Origin: Microseira sp041929235
GTDB taxonomy: Bacteria; Cyanobacteriota; Cyanobacteriia; Cyanobacteriales; Aerosakkonemataceae
Direction of reading: 5' to 3'
Length of the DNA stretch: 64,000 bases
NCBI RefSeq assembly: GCF_041929235.1
Contig: NZ_JBHFNP010000029.1
Span: 62,001-126,000 of the forward strand
This document shows, piece by piece, positions 1 to 9,153 of this stretch; position 1 is the first letter of the stretch; each line of letters starts with the position of its first letter. The position numbers and the translations under genes are program-made. The notes under the pieces were generated by a model, which worked only from the letters and a program-made list of their open reading frames with translations, had not been told where the DNA came from and searched no databases.

Positions 1-740
1 TCTACACCTTTGCGACTGAGACAATAAACAATTCCCGCCCCCTTTGCCTGCTTAATTTCTAGCAATAATTCGGTATAGCTGTTTCTCTGTTTCGGACGAA
101 CTTCGTAATAAAGATTTTTGCGGTTAAAACTAGCAATGTGAATATTAGGTTCGTGGAGCGTTAACTGTTCGATAATATCTTGGCGGACGCGCTCGGTGGC
201 TGTCGCAGTTAGCGCCATAATCGGTAGATCTGGATATCGCTTACGCAATATTCGCAACTGACGATATTCGGGGCGAAAATCGTGTCCCCATTCAGAAACA
301 CAGTGCGCTTCATCGATAGCAAAACTATTCAGTCCAATTTGATGCTTGACTAAATCTAAGAATGGCAGAAATCTTTCGCTGACGAGACGTTCTGGGGCGA
401 CGTAAAGTAGTTTACTTTTTCCATTTAGAATCGCTTCTTCCCGGTGTCGCACCTGCCAAGAGTTCAGACTACTATTAAGAAAGGTCGCCCCAATGCCATT
501 ATCGTGCAGTGCATCTACTTGGTCTTGCATTAAAGATATCAGCGGCGATACAACCACAGTTAAACCAGGTTTAAGTAAAGCAGGGAGTTGAAAGCAGAGA
601 GATTTGCCGCCGCCTGTGGGCATGACAATCAATAAATCCCGGTTTTGCAGCGCTTGTTCGATAATCTGTCGCTGTCCTGGACGAAATGTATCGTAGCCAA
701 AATAATGTTTGAGTGCTTTTTCCAGGGTATGAGTCTGCAT
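1..740 (-). CDS. recQ: ATP-dependent DNA helicase RecQ (5' part; 3' end lies outside the window)
   Basis: RecQ is a 3'-5' superfamily 2 DNA helicase acting in recombination and replication repair. The frame reads in from the window edge without a stop and starts at an ATG complementary to 738-740, giving about 246 N-terminal residues of a protein usually over 600 long. Visible in order are a Q-motif-like FRPGQRQII near residue 20, Walker A PTGGGKSLCFQLP near residue 45, SPLISLMQDQ, YVAPERL, the Walker B box DEAHCVSEWGHDFRPEY, and ALTATAT (motif III). The RecQ-specific stretch after DEAH separates it from other DEAD/DEAH helicases. The spacer upstream of its start holds a tandem repeat array. 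Confidence 0.95.
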   Translation of the reverse strand, partial: MQTHTLEKALKHYFGYDTFRPGQRQIIEQALQNRDLLIVMPTGGGKSLCFQLPALLKPGLTVVVSPLISLMQDQVDALHDNGIGATFLNSSLNSWQVRHREEAILNGKSKLLYVAPERLVSERFLPFLDLVKHQIGLNSFAIDEAHCVSEWGHDFRPEYRQLRILRKRYPDLPIMALTATATERVRQDIIEQLTLHEPNIHIASFNRKNLYYEVRPKQRNSYTELLLEIKQAKGAGIVYCLSRKGV

Positions 741-798
741 GGTAGACGGCTGTTGCGGGTGCTGGGATTATTTTAGACTTGCAAGCTTGAGTTTGTGC

Positions 799-990
799 GG
801 CACTTAACCGAAAAGCCCCCCTAACCTTGGGGGGTTGGCACTTAACCAAAAAGCCCCCCTAACCTTGGGGGGTTGGCACTTAACCGAAAAGCCCCCCTAA
901 CCTTGGGGGGTTGGCACTTAACCGAAAAGCCCCCCTAACCTTGGGGGGTTGGCACTTAACCAAAAAGCCCCCCTTGGGAAGGGGGGTTGG
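799..990. repeat. Tandem array of a 38-bp foldback repeat, five copies
   Basis: Four near-perfect 38-bp units begin at 799, 837, 875 and 913, and a shorter diverged copy begins at 951. Each holds the inverted repeat CCCCCCTAACCTTGGGGGG, so the RNA would form a row of identical strong hairpins. There are no unique spacers, so this is not CRISPR. The C-run/G-run core resembles the unit found in-frame inside ygfZ at 21086-21205. Confidence 0.9.
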
Positions 991-1052
991 GGGGATCGAT
1001 GCGTCAGTCCTGCTCATAATAGTAAGTGGACTTTACAAAACAAAACAAACCT

Positions 1053-1337
1053 ATGCCGAAAGCAGTTTGGAATGGTGCTACTTTAGCCGAGAGCGTACGC
1101 ACCGTCGTCGTCGAAGGAAACCACTACTTCCCCCCCGACGCCATTAACAAACAATACTTCAAAGACAGCAGCACCCACACCACCTGTCCCTGGAAAGGCG
1201 TAGCGAGCTATTATACCATCGAAGTCGATGGACAAGCGAACAAAGACGCCGCCTGGTACTATCCCCAGACAAAGGACGCGGCTAAAAATATTGAAGGCTA
1301 CATCGCCTTTTGGAAAGGTGTGAAAGTCGAGGTTTAG
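1053..1337 (+). CDS. DUF427 domain-containing protein
   Basis: A 94-residue protein starting MPKAVWNGATLAES. It has the compact beta-rich layout of DUF427 proteins: VVVEGNHYFP near residue 20, a TTCPWKGVASYYTIEVDG core near residue 45, AAWYYPQPKD-like and IEGYIAFWKGV at the C-terminus. The invariant CPWKG and AWYYP segments are the recognition features. The biochemical role of DUF427 proteins is not established. An upstream in-frame GTG at 1026 would add nine residues (DFTKQNKP), but the ATG at 1053 gives the usual family start and length. The gene stands alone, downstream of the 38-bp repeat array. Confidence 0.85.
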   Translation: MPKAVWNGATLAESVRTVVVEGNHYFPPDAINKQYFKDSSTHTTCPWKGVASYYTIEVDGQANKDAAWYYPQTKDAAKNIEGYIAFWKGVKVEV

Positions 1338-1889
1338 TTCCCCTCAGACTGAAGTCTGGGACTACACAGACAAAACCTGCCTACGCAGGTTCCTCTCTCG
1401 TTCTCTAGTTCCTACACTCTGTGTGTCTCTCGTTCCTACGCTCTGCGTGGGAACCCATTCAGGAGGCTCCCGCCTCCGATTATTTTATCCGCTTTTCTCT
1501 CGTTCCTACCCTCTGGGTGAGAACGCATTCGGAGGCTCCCGCCTCCGATTATTTTATTTAATAACGGAATTTTTGGCGATCGCGTTGGCACTGTTAGTAA
1601 TAAGTAGGGTTCGTTACGAGTAGCTGTGAGCGCATCGACGAAAAACAACAAATAATCTCAGGACTTACGCAAGGGCGATCGTATCACCAAAGTTTCTTGC
1701 TGCGAACGCGATTGCGGAAGGGAGGCATATCTCTAGTTTCCAACCGACGATTTTTCAGAGAAACCCGGTTTCTAAGTTCGTCGTGCCTCAGTCCTGCTTT
1801 CGTTAAAAAATATTTAATTTTAAGACACTATTATACTTGGTTCGCGAGCAGTAATTTATAATATCTTACACCTCAATGAGTCAAGTTAA
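1338..1889. repeat. Gene-free stretch with two repeat families
   Basis: Two direct copies of a roughly 65-70-bp unit lie at 1426-1495 and 1496-1560. Each holds TCTCGTTCCTAC..CTCTG and the hairpin GAGGCTCCCGCCTC. A third partial copy precedes them from about 1392. At 1659 begins CAGGACTTACGCAAGGGCG, the end of a dispersed element that recurs at 18138, 28030, 60974 and 61022. A matching CAGTCCTG lies at 1789, with GAAACCCGGTTTC between. I see no protein gene here. Confidence 0.75.
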
Positions 1890-2813
1890 ATGTTAAATTT
1901 TTTCCAGCCAAGCCCCTGGGGCAAATTAATATGTGGTCTATTAATACTAAACCTGTTATTTTCGGCATGTACAAAAGCCAATAACGCCAAGATTTCAGAT
2001 GGGTTTGATTCTGATGCAACCAGCTATCCAACTGCGGATGTTCAATCCAGTTTTGATGCCGAATTATCTAAATCTGCGCCTGCTTTACCTAGAAATTCCC
2101 TACCTTTCTTTGATAATATTAACAACCCCGTAACAGGGTTAGGGTACGGTAGTCCAGCAGATGTCACACCTCCCCCGCCAGTCCTCAACAGCTTTGATCT
2201 GGCAGTAAATCAGCTTTGCGGCGCACCGGGCAAAGTAGTGAGCGAGGCAGCATTCAAAACAATGATGAATAACAATACTCCTGTCTTGGAAAATATCAAA
2301 GCTAATGTGGGAGGATATCTAGTTTCTGGACATACCAGTAATCAGGACTTTTTAGAGGATTTAACTGCTATTTGGTTTAAGGCACAAGGCTTCGATCACG
2401 TCTTCTGTGGCGAACCAAAGAAAGGCGATTCAATTGGTGGATTGCACTATGCTGCCCGTTATCTAGATTTACAAAATAAGGGTTTAGCTGGCAGGCTAGC
2501 TAATAATACTCGCAATCAGGAAGTAATGGCAGGTGCAGTATACACCATAGGCGCGGTTATGAAAGTAGGAAACGGTATTTCCCAGTCTAGGATTAAGGGT
2601 TATCCTTATACCTTAAACGCAGAAGAAATCCTCGCCAAAGCAGCTTTAGCCTACAAAAATAACCCCAACACCAGTCCTTCTAATAAGGTTTGTCTTTTAA
2701 GCGTGACTGACGAGAATAAAACCTTTAAAGCTGTGTTTGTCACCAAAAATAGCGCCATTCGCACTTTCTATCCTGATGCTACTCCTGATGATAGCTCTGA
2801 CTGCAAAGATTGA
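1890..2813 (+). CDS. Putative lipoprotein with EndoU (XendoU-like) endoribonuclease domain
   Basis: 307 residues. The N-terminus is a lipoprotein signal: a hydrophobic stretch ending in LLFSAC with lipobox cysteine C27, so membrane anchoring outside the cytoplasm is likely. A low-complexity linker (to about residue 100) leads to a C-terminal domain with GFDHVFCGE (168-175) and GGLHYAARYLD (183-193). In EndoU enzymes the two catalytic histidines are 16 residues apart with a Glu five after the first; here H170, E175 and H186 keep exactly that spacing. K225 or K236 could be the third catalytic residue. EndoU proteins cleave RNA, and some bacterial ones are secreted toxin domains. The substrate and any immunity partner are unknown. 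The assignment rests on motif spacing alone. Confidence 0.6.
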   Translation: MLNFFQPSPWGKLICGLLILNLLFSACTKANNAKISDGFDSDATSYPTADVQSSFDAELSKSAPALPRNSLPFFDNINNPVTGLGYGSPADVTPPPPVLNSFDLAVNQLCGAPGKVVSEAAFKTMMNNNTPVLENIKANVGGYLVSGHTSNQDFLEDLTAIWFKAQGFDHVFCGEPKKGDSIGGLHYAARYLDLQNKGLAGRLANNTRNQEVMAGAVYTIGAVMKVGNGISQSRIKGYPYTLNAEEILAKAALAYKNNPNTSPSNKVCLLSVTDENKTFKAVFVTKNSAIRTFYPDATPDDSSDCKD

Positions 2814-2821
2814 GGTCAAGG

Positions 2822-2944
2822 GATTTTAGATTTTAGATTTTAGATTTTAGATTGAACAGGTAGGTAATCGTTTATAGATTGGGCACTGCTTCAGCAATTA
2901 GCCATTACCAATTAGCAATTAGCAATTAGCAATTACCAATTAGC
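2822..2944. repeat. Heptamer arrays ATTTTAG and CAATTAG
   Basis: Two short tandem arrays: (ATTTTAG)n at 2822-2853 and CAATTAG/CAATTAC units at 2893-2944. They belong to the seven-base short tandem repeat class common in filamentous cyanobacteria. They fill the gap between two convergent genes. Confidence 0.85.
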
Positions 2945-2952
2945 TACCCCGC

Positions 2953-3441
2953 TCAATCTTCATCTTGAACCCAAAGTATACCTATTCTTTCATTGCTGAC
3001 AATGACAACACCCGTGTCAAAGGTAGATTCTGTAATTGAATCCCACTCAGCTAGACGGGAATAGTTATTATTAAAAATGGCATTTGTAAAAAATTGGCAA
3101 TTATCTTTAAAAAGACTCATAAACCTATCCGCAATTGTTTCGGCATCGGTAATGGCGATCGATTCTTCAGAATAAGCTAAATTTTTTGCCAGGGAAAAAT
3201 TAAAGATTTTTTGGGCTGATTCTCGGTTAATTTGTTTCCAGCGCTCGCCAATACCAGAAAATCCCAATTGCCGCACAAATGAATCGACAAGCGCCATGAT
3301 ATTTTCTCGATCAAAATTGCTAATTGTAATTAATCTTTTGATTTCTAACATAACTTCTCCCGACTCTCGTTTTGAGATTATTTCCTCTCTCAGTTCTGCT
3401 ATTTCTGAAATATTTTCATGGTCTGGAATAATTTGTGTCAT
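2953..3441 (-). CDS. Hypothetical protein, 162 aa
   Basis: I do not recognise this protein. It is predicted soluble, acidic and mainly helical: an N-terminal charged segment (ISEIAELREEIISKRESGE), a helical middle, and a beta-rich C-terminus (FDTGVVIVSNERIGILWVQDED). The start is supported by AGGAAAG seven bases before the ATG. It has no signal peptide or membrane segment. It is convergent with the EndoU-like lipoprotein gene, with heptamer repeats in the short gap, and its 5' side faces the sensor kinase gene at 3583. Coding is supported by length, ribosome binding site and normal composition, not by homology. Confidence 0.6.
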   Translation of the reverse strand: MTQIIPDHENISEIAELREEIISKRESGEVMLEIKRLITISNFDRENIMALVDSFVRQLGFSGIGERWKQINRESAQKIFNFSLAKNLAYSEESIAITDAETIADRFMSLFKDNCQFFTNAIFNNNYSRLAEWDSITESTFDTGVVIVSNERIGILWVQDED

Positions 3442-3582
3442 GATTTCTTTCCTATGACAAGGGCGATTTAAGAAATGCTCCTACCTTTATTTTAAGGGTC
3501 TATGAAACCGAGTCATTAGCGACGTGGCAGAAGTTTTCCACCAGCTTGAGGTGAGGGAAAGGGAGATTTATACTGGTGGGAG

Positions 3583-6500
3583 ATGATCTGTGATTGTAAG
3601 CATATTTTAGAGACCTCGCCAACCTTAACCTATCTGTCTCTGACTCAGAGAAAAGCAATGACGACTTTAAAGACTATAACTCCATCGAACCCTCTGAGCA
3701 ACCGGATGCGATCGCTACATCAACTGCGAACGACGCTAGTCCTATTTCTGTTAATTATCGCTGGTTATGCGGGTAACTACTTCAGAATTCCCATCGTTTT
3801 GCACGCAGACTGGTTATTTGGCAGCTTTGCTGCCATGCTTGTTGTCAGACTGTATGGGTGGGGATGGGGCACTGTTGCGGGTGCGATCGCCAGTTCGTAC
3901 ACAATCTTGCTGTGGAAGCATCCCTGCGCCTTTATCTTATTTACTCTGGAAGCTTTTTTTGTCGGTTGGGGACTACGGCGGCGTAGTAACAATTTACTTT
4001 TATTAGATGTGGTTTATTGGGGATTTATTGGGTTCCCCTTATTGTGGATACTCTATGTTTTTTTGGCAAAAGTAGAGCCTAGTTCTGTTTTATTTATTTC
4101 ATTTAAAAATCCGGTTAATCAGATTTCTAACGCCCTGCTTGCCTGTTTAATTCTAAATCATACACCGATTTCTAAGTGGATTGTTCGTTCTAAAGCCGAA
4201 AAAACCATAGCTTTTGAGCAAACCCTATTAAATTTGTTCGTTGCCTTTGTTTTAATACCGGCGCTGGTGCTGACGATTTGGAATTGTCAGGGTGCTACTT
4301 CCGAGCAGGAACATCACATTTTAGCGAGTTTGGACAATACAACCAAGAATGTGAGTACAGAACTGCAAAACTGGTATCAGCAAAAGCAGCGAATGCTGGA
4401 AAACCTTGCATTATATGCTAAAGATGCAAATATGTCAAGCTCAAATTCACTGCAAGACACTACAAAACTAGCCCAGAGTTCCTTCGCAGAAATCCGCAAT
4501 CTATATATTACCGATGCTCAGGGAAAAATTATTGTCTCGGCTATGCCCACAGATTTTACGACACTGGAGCAGCCGGAATACAAAGCCTTCCTGATGGCAA
4601 AACAGCCCAGGATCTCTGGGGTAGTATTTTCTCAAGGAGCGAATTACCCATCGATAATTCAGAACGTACCCATCTTAGAAGATGACGGTGTAATAGGTCA
4701 GGTCTTTGCTGAGATTGATGTGAATGCGATCGCTGGGTGGTTAACAAATAATTATCAATCATCAACAGAGTTTATTAGCATCCTCGATTTGCAGCAGCGG
4801 GCGATTATCAGTACTCGTCAAGAACTCCAATTTTTACAACGATTTGATCGCGATAATAATGGGGAAATTCAACAACTCAATAACACAACGTATCGCTGGA
4901 TACCAACAGTTCAGCCTATGGCTAAAGTGGTTCGTTGGCGAAAATCTTTCTACGTGCAAAAGGCATCAATTGGAGAGAATTTACCCTGGGAATTGGCGAT
5001 CGAAGTGCCTAGCGCACCGTATCTTGTGCTTTTAGATCGGCTTTATACCAATGGTTTTGCTGTTTTGATGTTAATCGCAGTTTTGACACCACTGTTGGCA
5101 AAAGCTATTAGCTATAATCTGGTTAAGCCTCTGCTCCAACTGGCAAACTTAACAACTAACCTGCCGGATAAACTGATTGCACCGAAAGAGTTAGAGTTTC
5201 CCAGCAGCCAAGTGAGCGAAATTAATGCATTGACGAACAACTTTCAACTAATGGCTATTGCACTCCAGAACAAATTCCAGGAAATTCAGCAGGCGAATCT
5301 GGAGATTCAGCAAGCAAAAGAAGCCGCCGATGCAGCAAATCAAGCCAAAAGCGAATTCCTCGCCAATATGAGCCACGAGTTACGCACACCCCTCAACGGC
5401 GTCCTGGGCTATACACAAATTCTCCAACGCAGCGAAACTCTGACGGATAAAGGACGCAAAGGGATAGAAATTATTGGGCAGTGCGGTTCCCATCTATTAA
5501 CCCTGATTAATGATGTGCTAGATATCTCCAAAATTGAAGCCCGTAAATTGGAACTCAATCCGGTTTATTTTTACTTGCCTTCATTTCTAGAAACTGTGAC
5601 GGAAATTTGCCGCATCCGGGCAGAACAGAAAGACATTGCCTTTGCTGTCCAACTCGATCCAAACTTGCCTGCTGGCATTCGTGCAGATGAAAAACGCTTG
5701 CGTCAAGTCTTAATCAATCTGCTTGGTAACGCGATAAAATTTACCGAGCAAGGAAGGGTGACTTTCAAGGTTGAGGTGATTGGTAATCGGGAAGAATTAA
5801 ACGTAACAATTACCAAAATTAGCTTTGAAGTAGAAGATACCGGAGTGGGCATGAAACCCAATCAAATTGAGAAAATATTCCTGCCCTTTGAACAGGTTGG
5901 AGAAGTAAAACAACAAGCAGAAGGTACGGGTTTGGGATTAGCAATTAGCCAAAAGATTATCTCGTTGATGGGTAGTCAAATTGAAGTCATTAGCGAGTTT
6001 GGTAAAGGCAGTAAGTTTTGGTTTGAGGTGGAACTACCCCAAGCGAAAGAATGGGTAGTTGCTTCTAGAGTAGTTCACCAAGGAACCATTGTGGGCTATC
6101 AAGGCAAAAAGCGCACCATTTTAGTGGTGGATGACAAATGGGAAAATCGCTCGGTGATTGTGAATTTACTCGAGCCAATTGGATTTACAATCGTCGAAGC
6201 CAATGATGGTAAGGAAGGATTGGAGACTGCCAACGAAAGCAAACCGGATGCGATCGTGACTGACTTGGTGATGCCTGTAATGCATGGATTTGAGTTGATC
6301 AAGCGTCTGCGTACCTCTGCCCAATTCAAAGACATCCCTATTATTGCTTCCTCCGCCAGCGTGTTTGAAACCGATCAATACAAGAGCATTAATGCCGGTG
6401 CGAATGCATTTCTACCCAAACCTGTAGACGCCCAAACCCTGATGCAACTGCTACAGGAATACTTGCAATTAGAATGGATATATCAGGGCAATGCAGATAG

Positions 6501-6726
6501 CTCAACAAGTCCAGTCGATCTGATTCCTCCTGCTAGCGAGGTTTTACAGCAGTTACTCAACCTGGTACAAAATGGTGATATTCAAGGAGTTGTAGAAATG
6601 GCTCAAAAACTGCCTCTTTCGGATCAGAAGCTAACGCCTTTTGCCGCCGAAATTGTGCAGCTTGCTAATAGTTTCCAAGTCAAACGTCTAGAAAGTTTTA
6701 TTGAGCAATACATCGATTCGCTGTAA
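3583..6726 (+). CDS. Membrane hybrid sensor histidine kinase (MASE-like, Cache-like, HisKA, HATPase, REC)
   Basis: 1047 residues. The N-terminus (about 45-230) holds several membrane helices in a MASE1-like arrangement. A long extracytoplasmic sensor segment (about 235-480) follows, with Cache-type features such as IRNLYITDAQGKIIVSA and VIGQVFAEIDV. Then come a membrane helix and a linker, HisKA with phospho-acceptor H598 in SHELRTPLNG, HATPase with DTGVGM and GTGLGLAIS, and a receiver around D894 in AIVTDLVMPV. The last 90 residues are helical without a clear Hpt histidine. ATG 3583 has GGTGGGAG before it; M26 (3658) is an alternative start. The stop is followed 25 bp later by a receiver-kinase gene, probably co-transcribed. 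Confidence 0.9.
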   Translation: MICDCKHILETSPTLTYLSLTQRKAMTTLKTITPSNPLSNRMRSLHQLRTTLVLFLLIIAGYAGNYFRIPIVLHADWLFGSFAAMLVVRLYGWGWGTVAGAIASSYTILLWKHPCAFILFTLEAFFVGWGLRRRSNNLLLLDVVYWGFIGFPLLWILYVFLAKVEPSSVLFISFKNPVNQISNALLACLILNHTPISKWIVRSKAEKTIAFEQTLLNLFVAFVLIPALVLTIWNCQGATSEQEHHILASLDNTTKNVSTELQNWYQQKQRMLENLALYAKDANMSSSNSLQDTTKLAQSSFAEIRNLYITDAQGKIIVSAMPTDFTTLEQPEYKAFLMAKQPRISGVVFSQGANYPSIIQNVPILEDDGVIGQVFAEIDVNAIAGWLTNNYQSSTEFISILDLQQRAIISTRQELQFLQRFDRDNNGEIQQLNNTTYRWIPTVQPMAKVVRWRKSFYVQKASIGENLPWELAIEVPSAPYLVLLDRLYTNGFAVLMLIAVLTPLLAKAISYNLVKPLLQLANLTTNLPDKLIAPKELEFPSSQVSEINALTNNFQLMAIALQNKFQEIQQANLEIQQAKEAADAANQAKSEFLANMSHELRTPLNGVLGYTQILQRSETLTDKGRKGIEIIGQCGSHLLTLINDVLDISKIEARKLELNPVYFYLPSFLETVTEICRIRAEQKDIAFAVQLDPNLPAGIRADEKRLRQVLINLLGNAIKFTEQGRVTFKVEVIGNREELNVTITKISFEVEDTGVGMKPNQIEKIFLPFEQVGEVKQQAEGTGLGLAISQKIISLMGSQIEVISEFGKGSKFWFEVELPQAKEWVVASRVVHQGTIVGYQGKKRTILVVDDKWENRSVIVNLLEPIGFTIVEANDGKEGLETANESKPDAIVTDLVMPVMHGFELIKRLRTSAQFKDIPIIASSASVFETDQYKSINAGANAFLPKPVDAQTLMQLLQEYLQLEWIYQGNADSSTSPVDLIPPASEVLQQLLNLVQNGDIQGVVEMAQKLPLSDQKLTPFAAEIVQLANSFQVKRLESFIEQYIDSL

Positions 6727-6751
6727 ATACTCAATCAGGAACCAATCCATC

Positions 6752-8071
6752 ATGACAACTCGCTCACACACCGGATTCATTTTAATTGTGGATGACAATC
6801 CCACAAATTTGTCTGTTCTGTCAGAAGCGTTGAGTAGTGCTGGTTTTCGCTTCCGCGTTGCAGTCAGTGGGGAAAGCGCGATCGCTCTAATCGAACGCAA
6901 TCAACCAGAGTTAATCTTGTTGGATATCCAAATGCCAGGAATTGATGGATTTGAAACTTGTCGCGCCCTAAAAGCAAATCCGATTACTCAAAACATTCCG
7001 ATCATTTTTACCACAGCTTTGGCGGATACAGAAAGCAAAATGAAGGGTTTTGCTCTCGGTGCAGTAGACTATATCCCCAAACCGTTTGAACAAGAGGAAG
7101 TAATTGCGAGAGTGCGGGTGCATTTACAACTAAAGCAACTTACGGAATCATTGGAAGAGCAAGTGCGCGATCGCACCGCCGCTTTGCAACAAGCTCAGAT
7201 CCAAGTTGTGCAACAAGAAAAACTATCAACATTGGGAGAATTAATTGCCGGTGTCGCCCACGAAATTAACAATCCTATCAGCTTCATCGCCAACAATATT
7301 ACACCTTTGCAAGAATACATTGCCGGTGTAACTGAAATTCTGCAACTGTATCAACAAGAATATCCCAACCCGTCAGCAAAAATTACTAACGCAATCGAAG
7401 ACTTGGATCTGGAATTCGCCCTCGAAGATATGGCAAAAATTCTAGATTCGCTCCAGGTAGGAACTGAACGGATACAAAACATTTCCGGATCGCTCCGCAC
7501 CTTCTCCCGCTCAGATTGCGATACAAAAATGCCTGCGGATTTGCACGAGGGACTCGATACCACGCTGATGATTTTGCAACATCGTATCAAAGAAAAGAGC
7601 CTTCGTATCGGGGGTAAGGAGTACCATCGTCCCCGCATCCAAGTCATCAAGCGTTATAGCAGATTGCCAGAAGTAAATTGCTATCCAGGACAGATGAATC
7701 AAGTATTCATGAATATTCTGGCAAACGCAATTGATGCCATTGACGAAGCATTTATACAAGGCAAAATGAGCGTTCCAATTCCCCAGATTCAGATTACAAC
7801 CGAGACCGATTCTGCTCAATGGGTCGCGATTCAGATTGCTGATAATGGGATTGGTATGGGTGAATCGGTCAAACAGCGATTATTTCAGCCTTTATTTACT
7901 ACAAAACCTGTTGGGAAGGGAACCGGACTCGGCTTGCCGATCGTCAATCAAATTATAGTAGAAAAACACAATGGCAAGTTGGAAGTAAATTCTCAACCAG
8001 GTCGGGGAACCGAGTTTACGATCAAAATTCCCACCACTTCTAACAATCTCGACAAAACTCCCCAAAACTAG
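6752..8071 (+). CDS. Receiver-histidine kinase (REC-HisKA-HATPase)
   Basis: 439 residues from the ATG at 6752, which has CAGGA upstream; an earlier in-frame start at 6701 would overlap the previous kinase gene and lacks homology. Residues 8-125 form a receiver (ILIVDDNPTN, phospho-Asp in ELILLDIQMPG, Lys in YIPKPF). A coiled segment rich in Glu/Gln follows (about 128-155). The kinase core has phospho-acceptor H170 in GVAHEINNPISF, the NPxxF subclass that lacks the RTPL motif, then an N-box MNILANAIDAID, DNGIGM and GTGLGLPI. There are no membrane segments. It sits 25 bp after the membrane hybrid kinase, so it is the likely next step in one relay. Confidence 0.9.
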   Translation: MTTRSHTGFILIVDDNPTNLSVLSEALSSAGFRFRVAVSGESAIALIERNQPELILLDIQMPGIDGFETCRALKANPITQNIPIIFTTALADTESKMKGFALGAVDYIPKPFEQEEVIARVRVHLQLKQLTESLEEQVRDRTAALQQAQIQVVQQEKLSTLGELIAGVAHEINNPISFIANNITPLQEYIAGVTEILQLYQQEYPNPSAKITNAIEDLDLEFALEDMAKILDSLQVGTERIQNISGSLRTFSRSDCDTKMPADLHEGLDTTLMILQHRIKEKSLRIGGKEYHRPRIQVIKRYSRLPEVNCYPGQMNQVFMNILANAIDAIDEAFIQGKMSVPIPQIQITTETDSAQWVAIQIADNGIGMGESVKQRLFQPLFTTKPVGKGTGLGLPIVNQIIVEKHNGKLEVNSQPGRGTEFTIKIPTTSNNLDKTPQN

Positions 8072-8145
8072 AAATATAAGGAATAATTCTCGCTTGTGGG
8101 ATAGGCATCTTGCCTGTCCCATTCCCTGTGCCAAAATAAATCTTT

Positions 8146-8772
8146 TTAGCCTAGTTCACTCTCTTCTTGCACTGGGTTAATTTCCTCAACGACCTCATCT
8201 TCAAAGTCCACTTTATCGTAAATATCCGCCAGGACAATTTCAAACGGAACAGCAGCTAGAGATATCGTTTCATCCTCATCTTCGTATTCAGTAAATATCC
8301 AGCGGTTGTTATCTGTTTTGGAATACTGCTCGACGTGCAGGGTGTATTGGTCAATCAGAAGATATTCCCGAAAGCTGGGAATGGTGCGATACGCTGCAAA
8401 TTTTTCATCCCGGTCATAACTTTTAGTTGATTTTGATAAGACTTCAACAATCATCAGCGGATTCACGAGCGTGTCTCTTCGTCCTGCTGCAAATTCCAGT
8501 TGACCTTGCACAACCATGACATCGGGATAGGTATGAATTCGCTTTTTGGGAATCCAGAGTCGCTGATCTGTAACAAAGACTCGATAAGACTGACGCTTGA
8601 GAGCAAAATTTAGCGATCCGCTAAGGTTAAGAGCAATTTGGTTATGATTAGGTGTTCCGCCTGTCATGGGAATAATTTGACCATCAATATATTCGTGACG
8701 TTCCTCAGAATTTACCTCTAGTTCTAGGTATTCTTCGGGTGAATAGTAGCGTTGTTCTGCTGCAATCATCAT
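8146..8772 (-). CDS. Uma2 family (DUF820) PD-(D/E)XK nuclease-like protein
   Basis: 208 residues. Uma2-type proteins are numerous in filamentous cyanobacteria and adopt a restriction-endonuclease fold; their role is unsettled. Visible are SPEEYLELE near residue 11, EYIDGQIIPMTGGTPNHNQIA (28-48), the catalytic D in YPDVMVV (near 103), and the E-x-L cluster PLMIVEVLSKSTKSYDRDEKFAAYRTIPSFREYLLID (about 125-161). The C-terminal tail is acidic and low complexity. The start context reads ATGATGATTGC, so the first or second ATG may be used. The gene converges on the receiver-kinase gene with 74 bp between stops. A second Uma2 gene of a different subtype lies at 21909. Confidence 0.9.
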   Translation of the reverse strand: MMIAAEQRYYSPEEYLELEVNSEERHEYIDGQIIPMTGGTPNHNQIALNLSGSLNFALKRQSYRVFVTDQRLWIPKKRIHTYPDVMVVQGQLEFAAGRRDTLVNPLMIVEVLSKSTKSYDRDEKFAAYRTIPSFREYLLIDQYTLHVEQYSKTDNNRWIFTEYEDEDETISLAAVPFEIVLADIYDKVDFEDEVVEEINPVQEESELG

Positions 8773-8862
8773 GGAATTTTAACCCCCAACGCTTCAAGTT
8801 TGCCTCGCGTATTTTTCTTGAGGTAGCTGATTAAACGGATTCGGATCGGTTTCGACCACCTG

Positions 8863-8896
8863 AGAAACCAGGTTTTTCTAAAAAACCGGGTTTCTT
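8863..8896. repeat. Palindromic repeat of the GAAACCCGGTTT family
   Basis: AGAAACC(A)GGTTTTTCTAAAAAACC-type inverted repeat, one copy of a family that recurs at 10038, 12197 and 60864, with single arms near 1765, 28062 and 55907. It would form a long hairpin and could act as a bidirectional terminator. Confidence 0.85.
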
Positions 8897-8940
8897 AAAG
8901 TTAAACTACTATTTCTCAATTTTACAGAGGTGGCGATCGC

Positions 8941-9153
8941 TTACTCTTCTAAGATTTCAACCAAGTCATCAACTATCACATCAAATGTATAGGCTAACTT
9001 TTTCACAGCGGTGTAGTCTACAGTTGCCAGCTTGGGAGAATGAGTATAGCTTCTAACTGTGCCCTAGGGAATTCCCGATCGTTGGGAGACTTCTTTGAGC
9101 GTCCAACCCTTTTCAGCAGCCAATTCTCTCACTCGCAACCTAATTAGACCCAT
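8941..9153 (-). pseudogene. HTH (XRE-like) gene copy A, stopped by an in-frame TAG
   Basis: The 213-bp frame is about 98% identical at DNA level to the intact copy at 9440-9652 (I count five differences). One of them changes the TAC for Tyr30 (GIPYGTV) to TAG at 9064-9066. The remaining frame before the stop would give a 29-residue peptide ending in the turn of the HTH. Its ATG overlaps the TGA of copy B by one base. The near identity means the duplication and the inactivation are recent. Confidence 0.85.

Noticed and set aside
799..990. CRISPR array
   Set aside because: The repeats are contiguous with no unique spacers, each unit is a foldback hairpin, and no cas gene is near.
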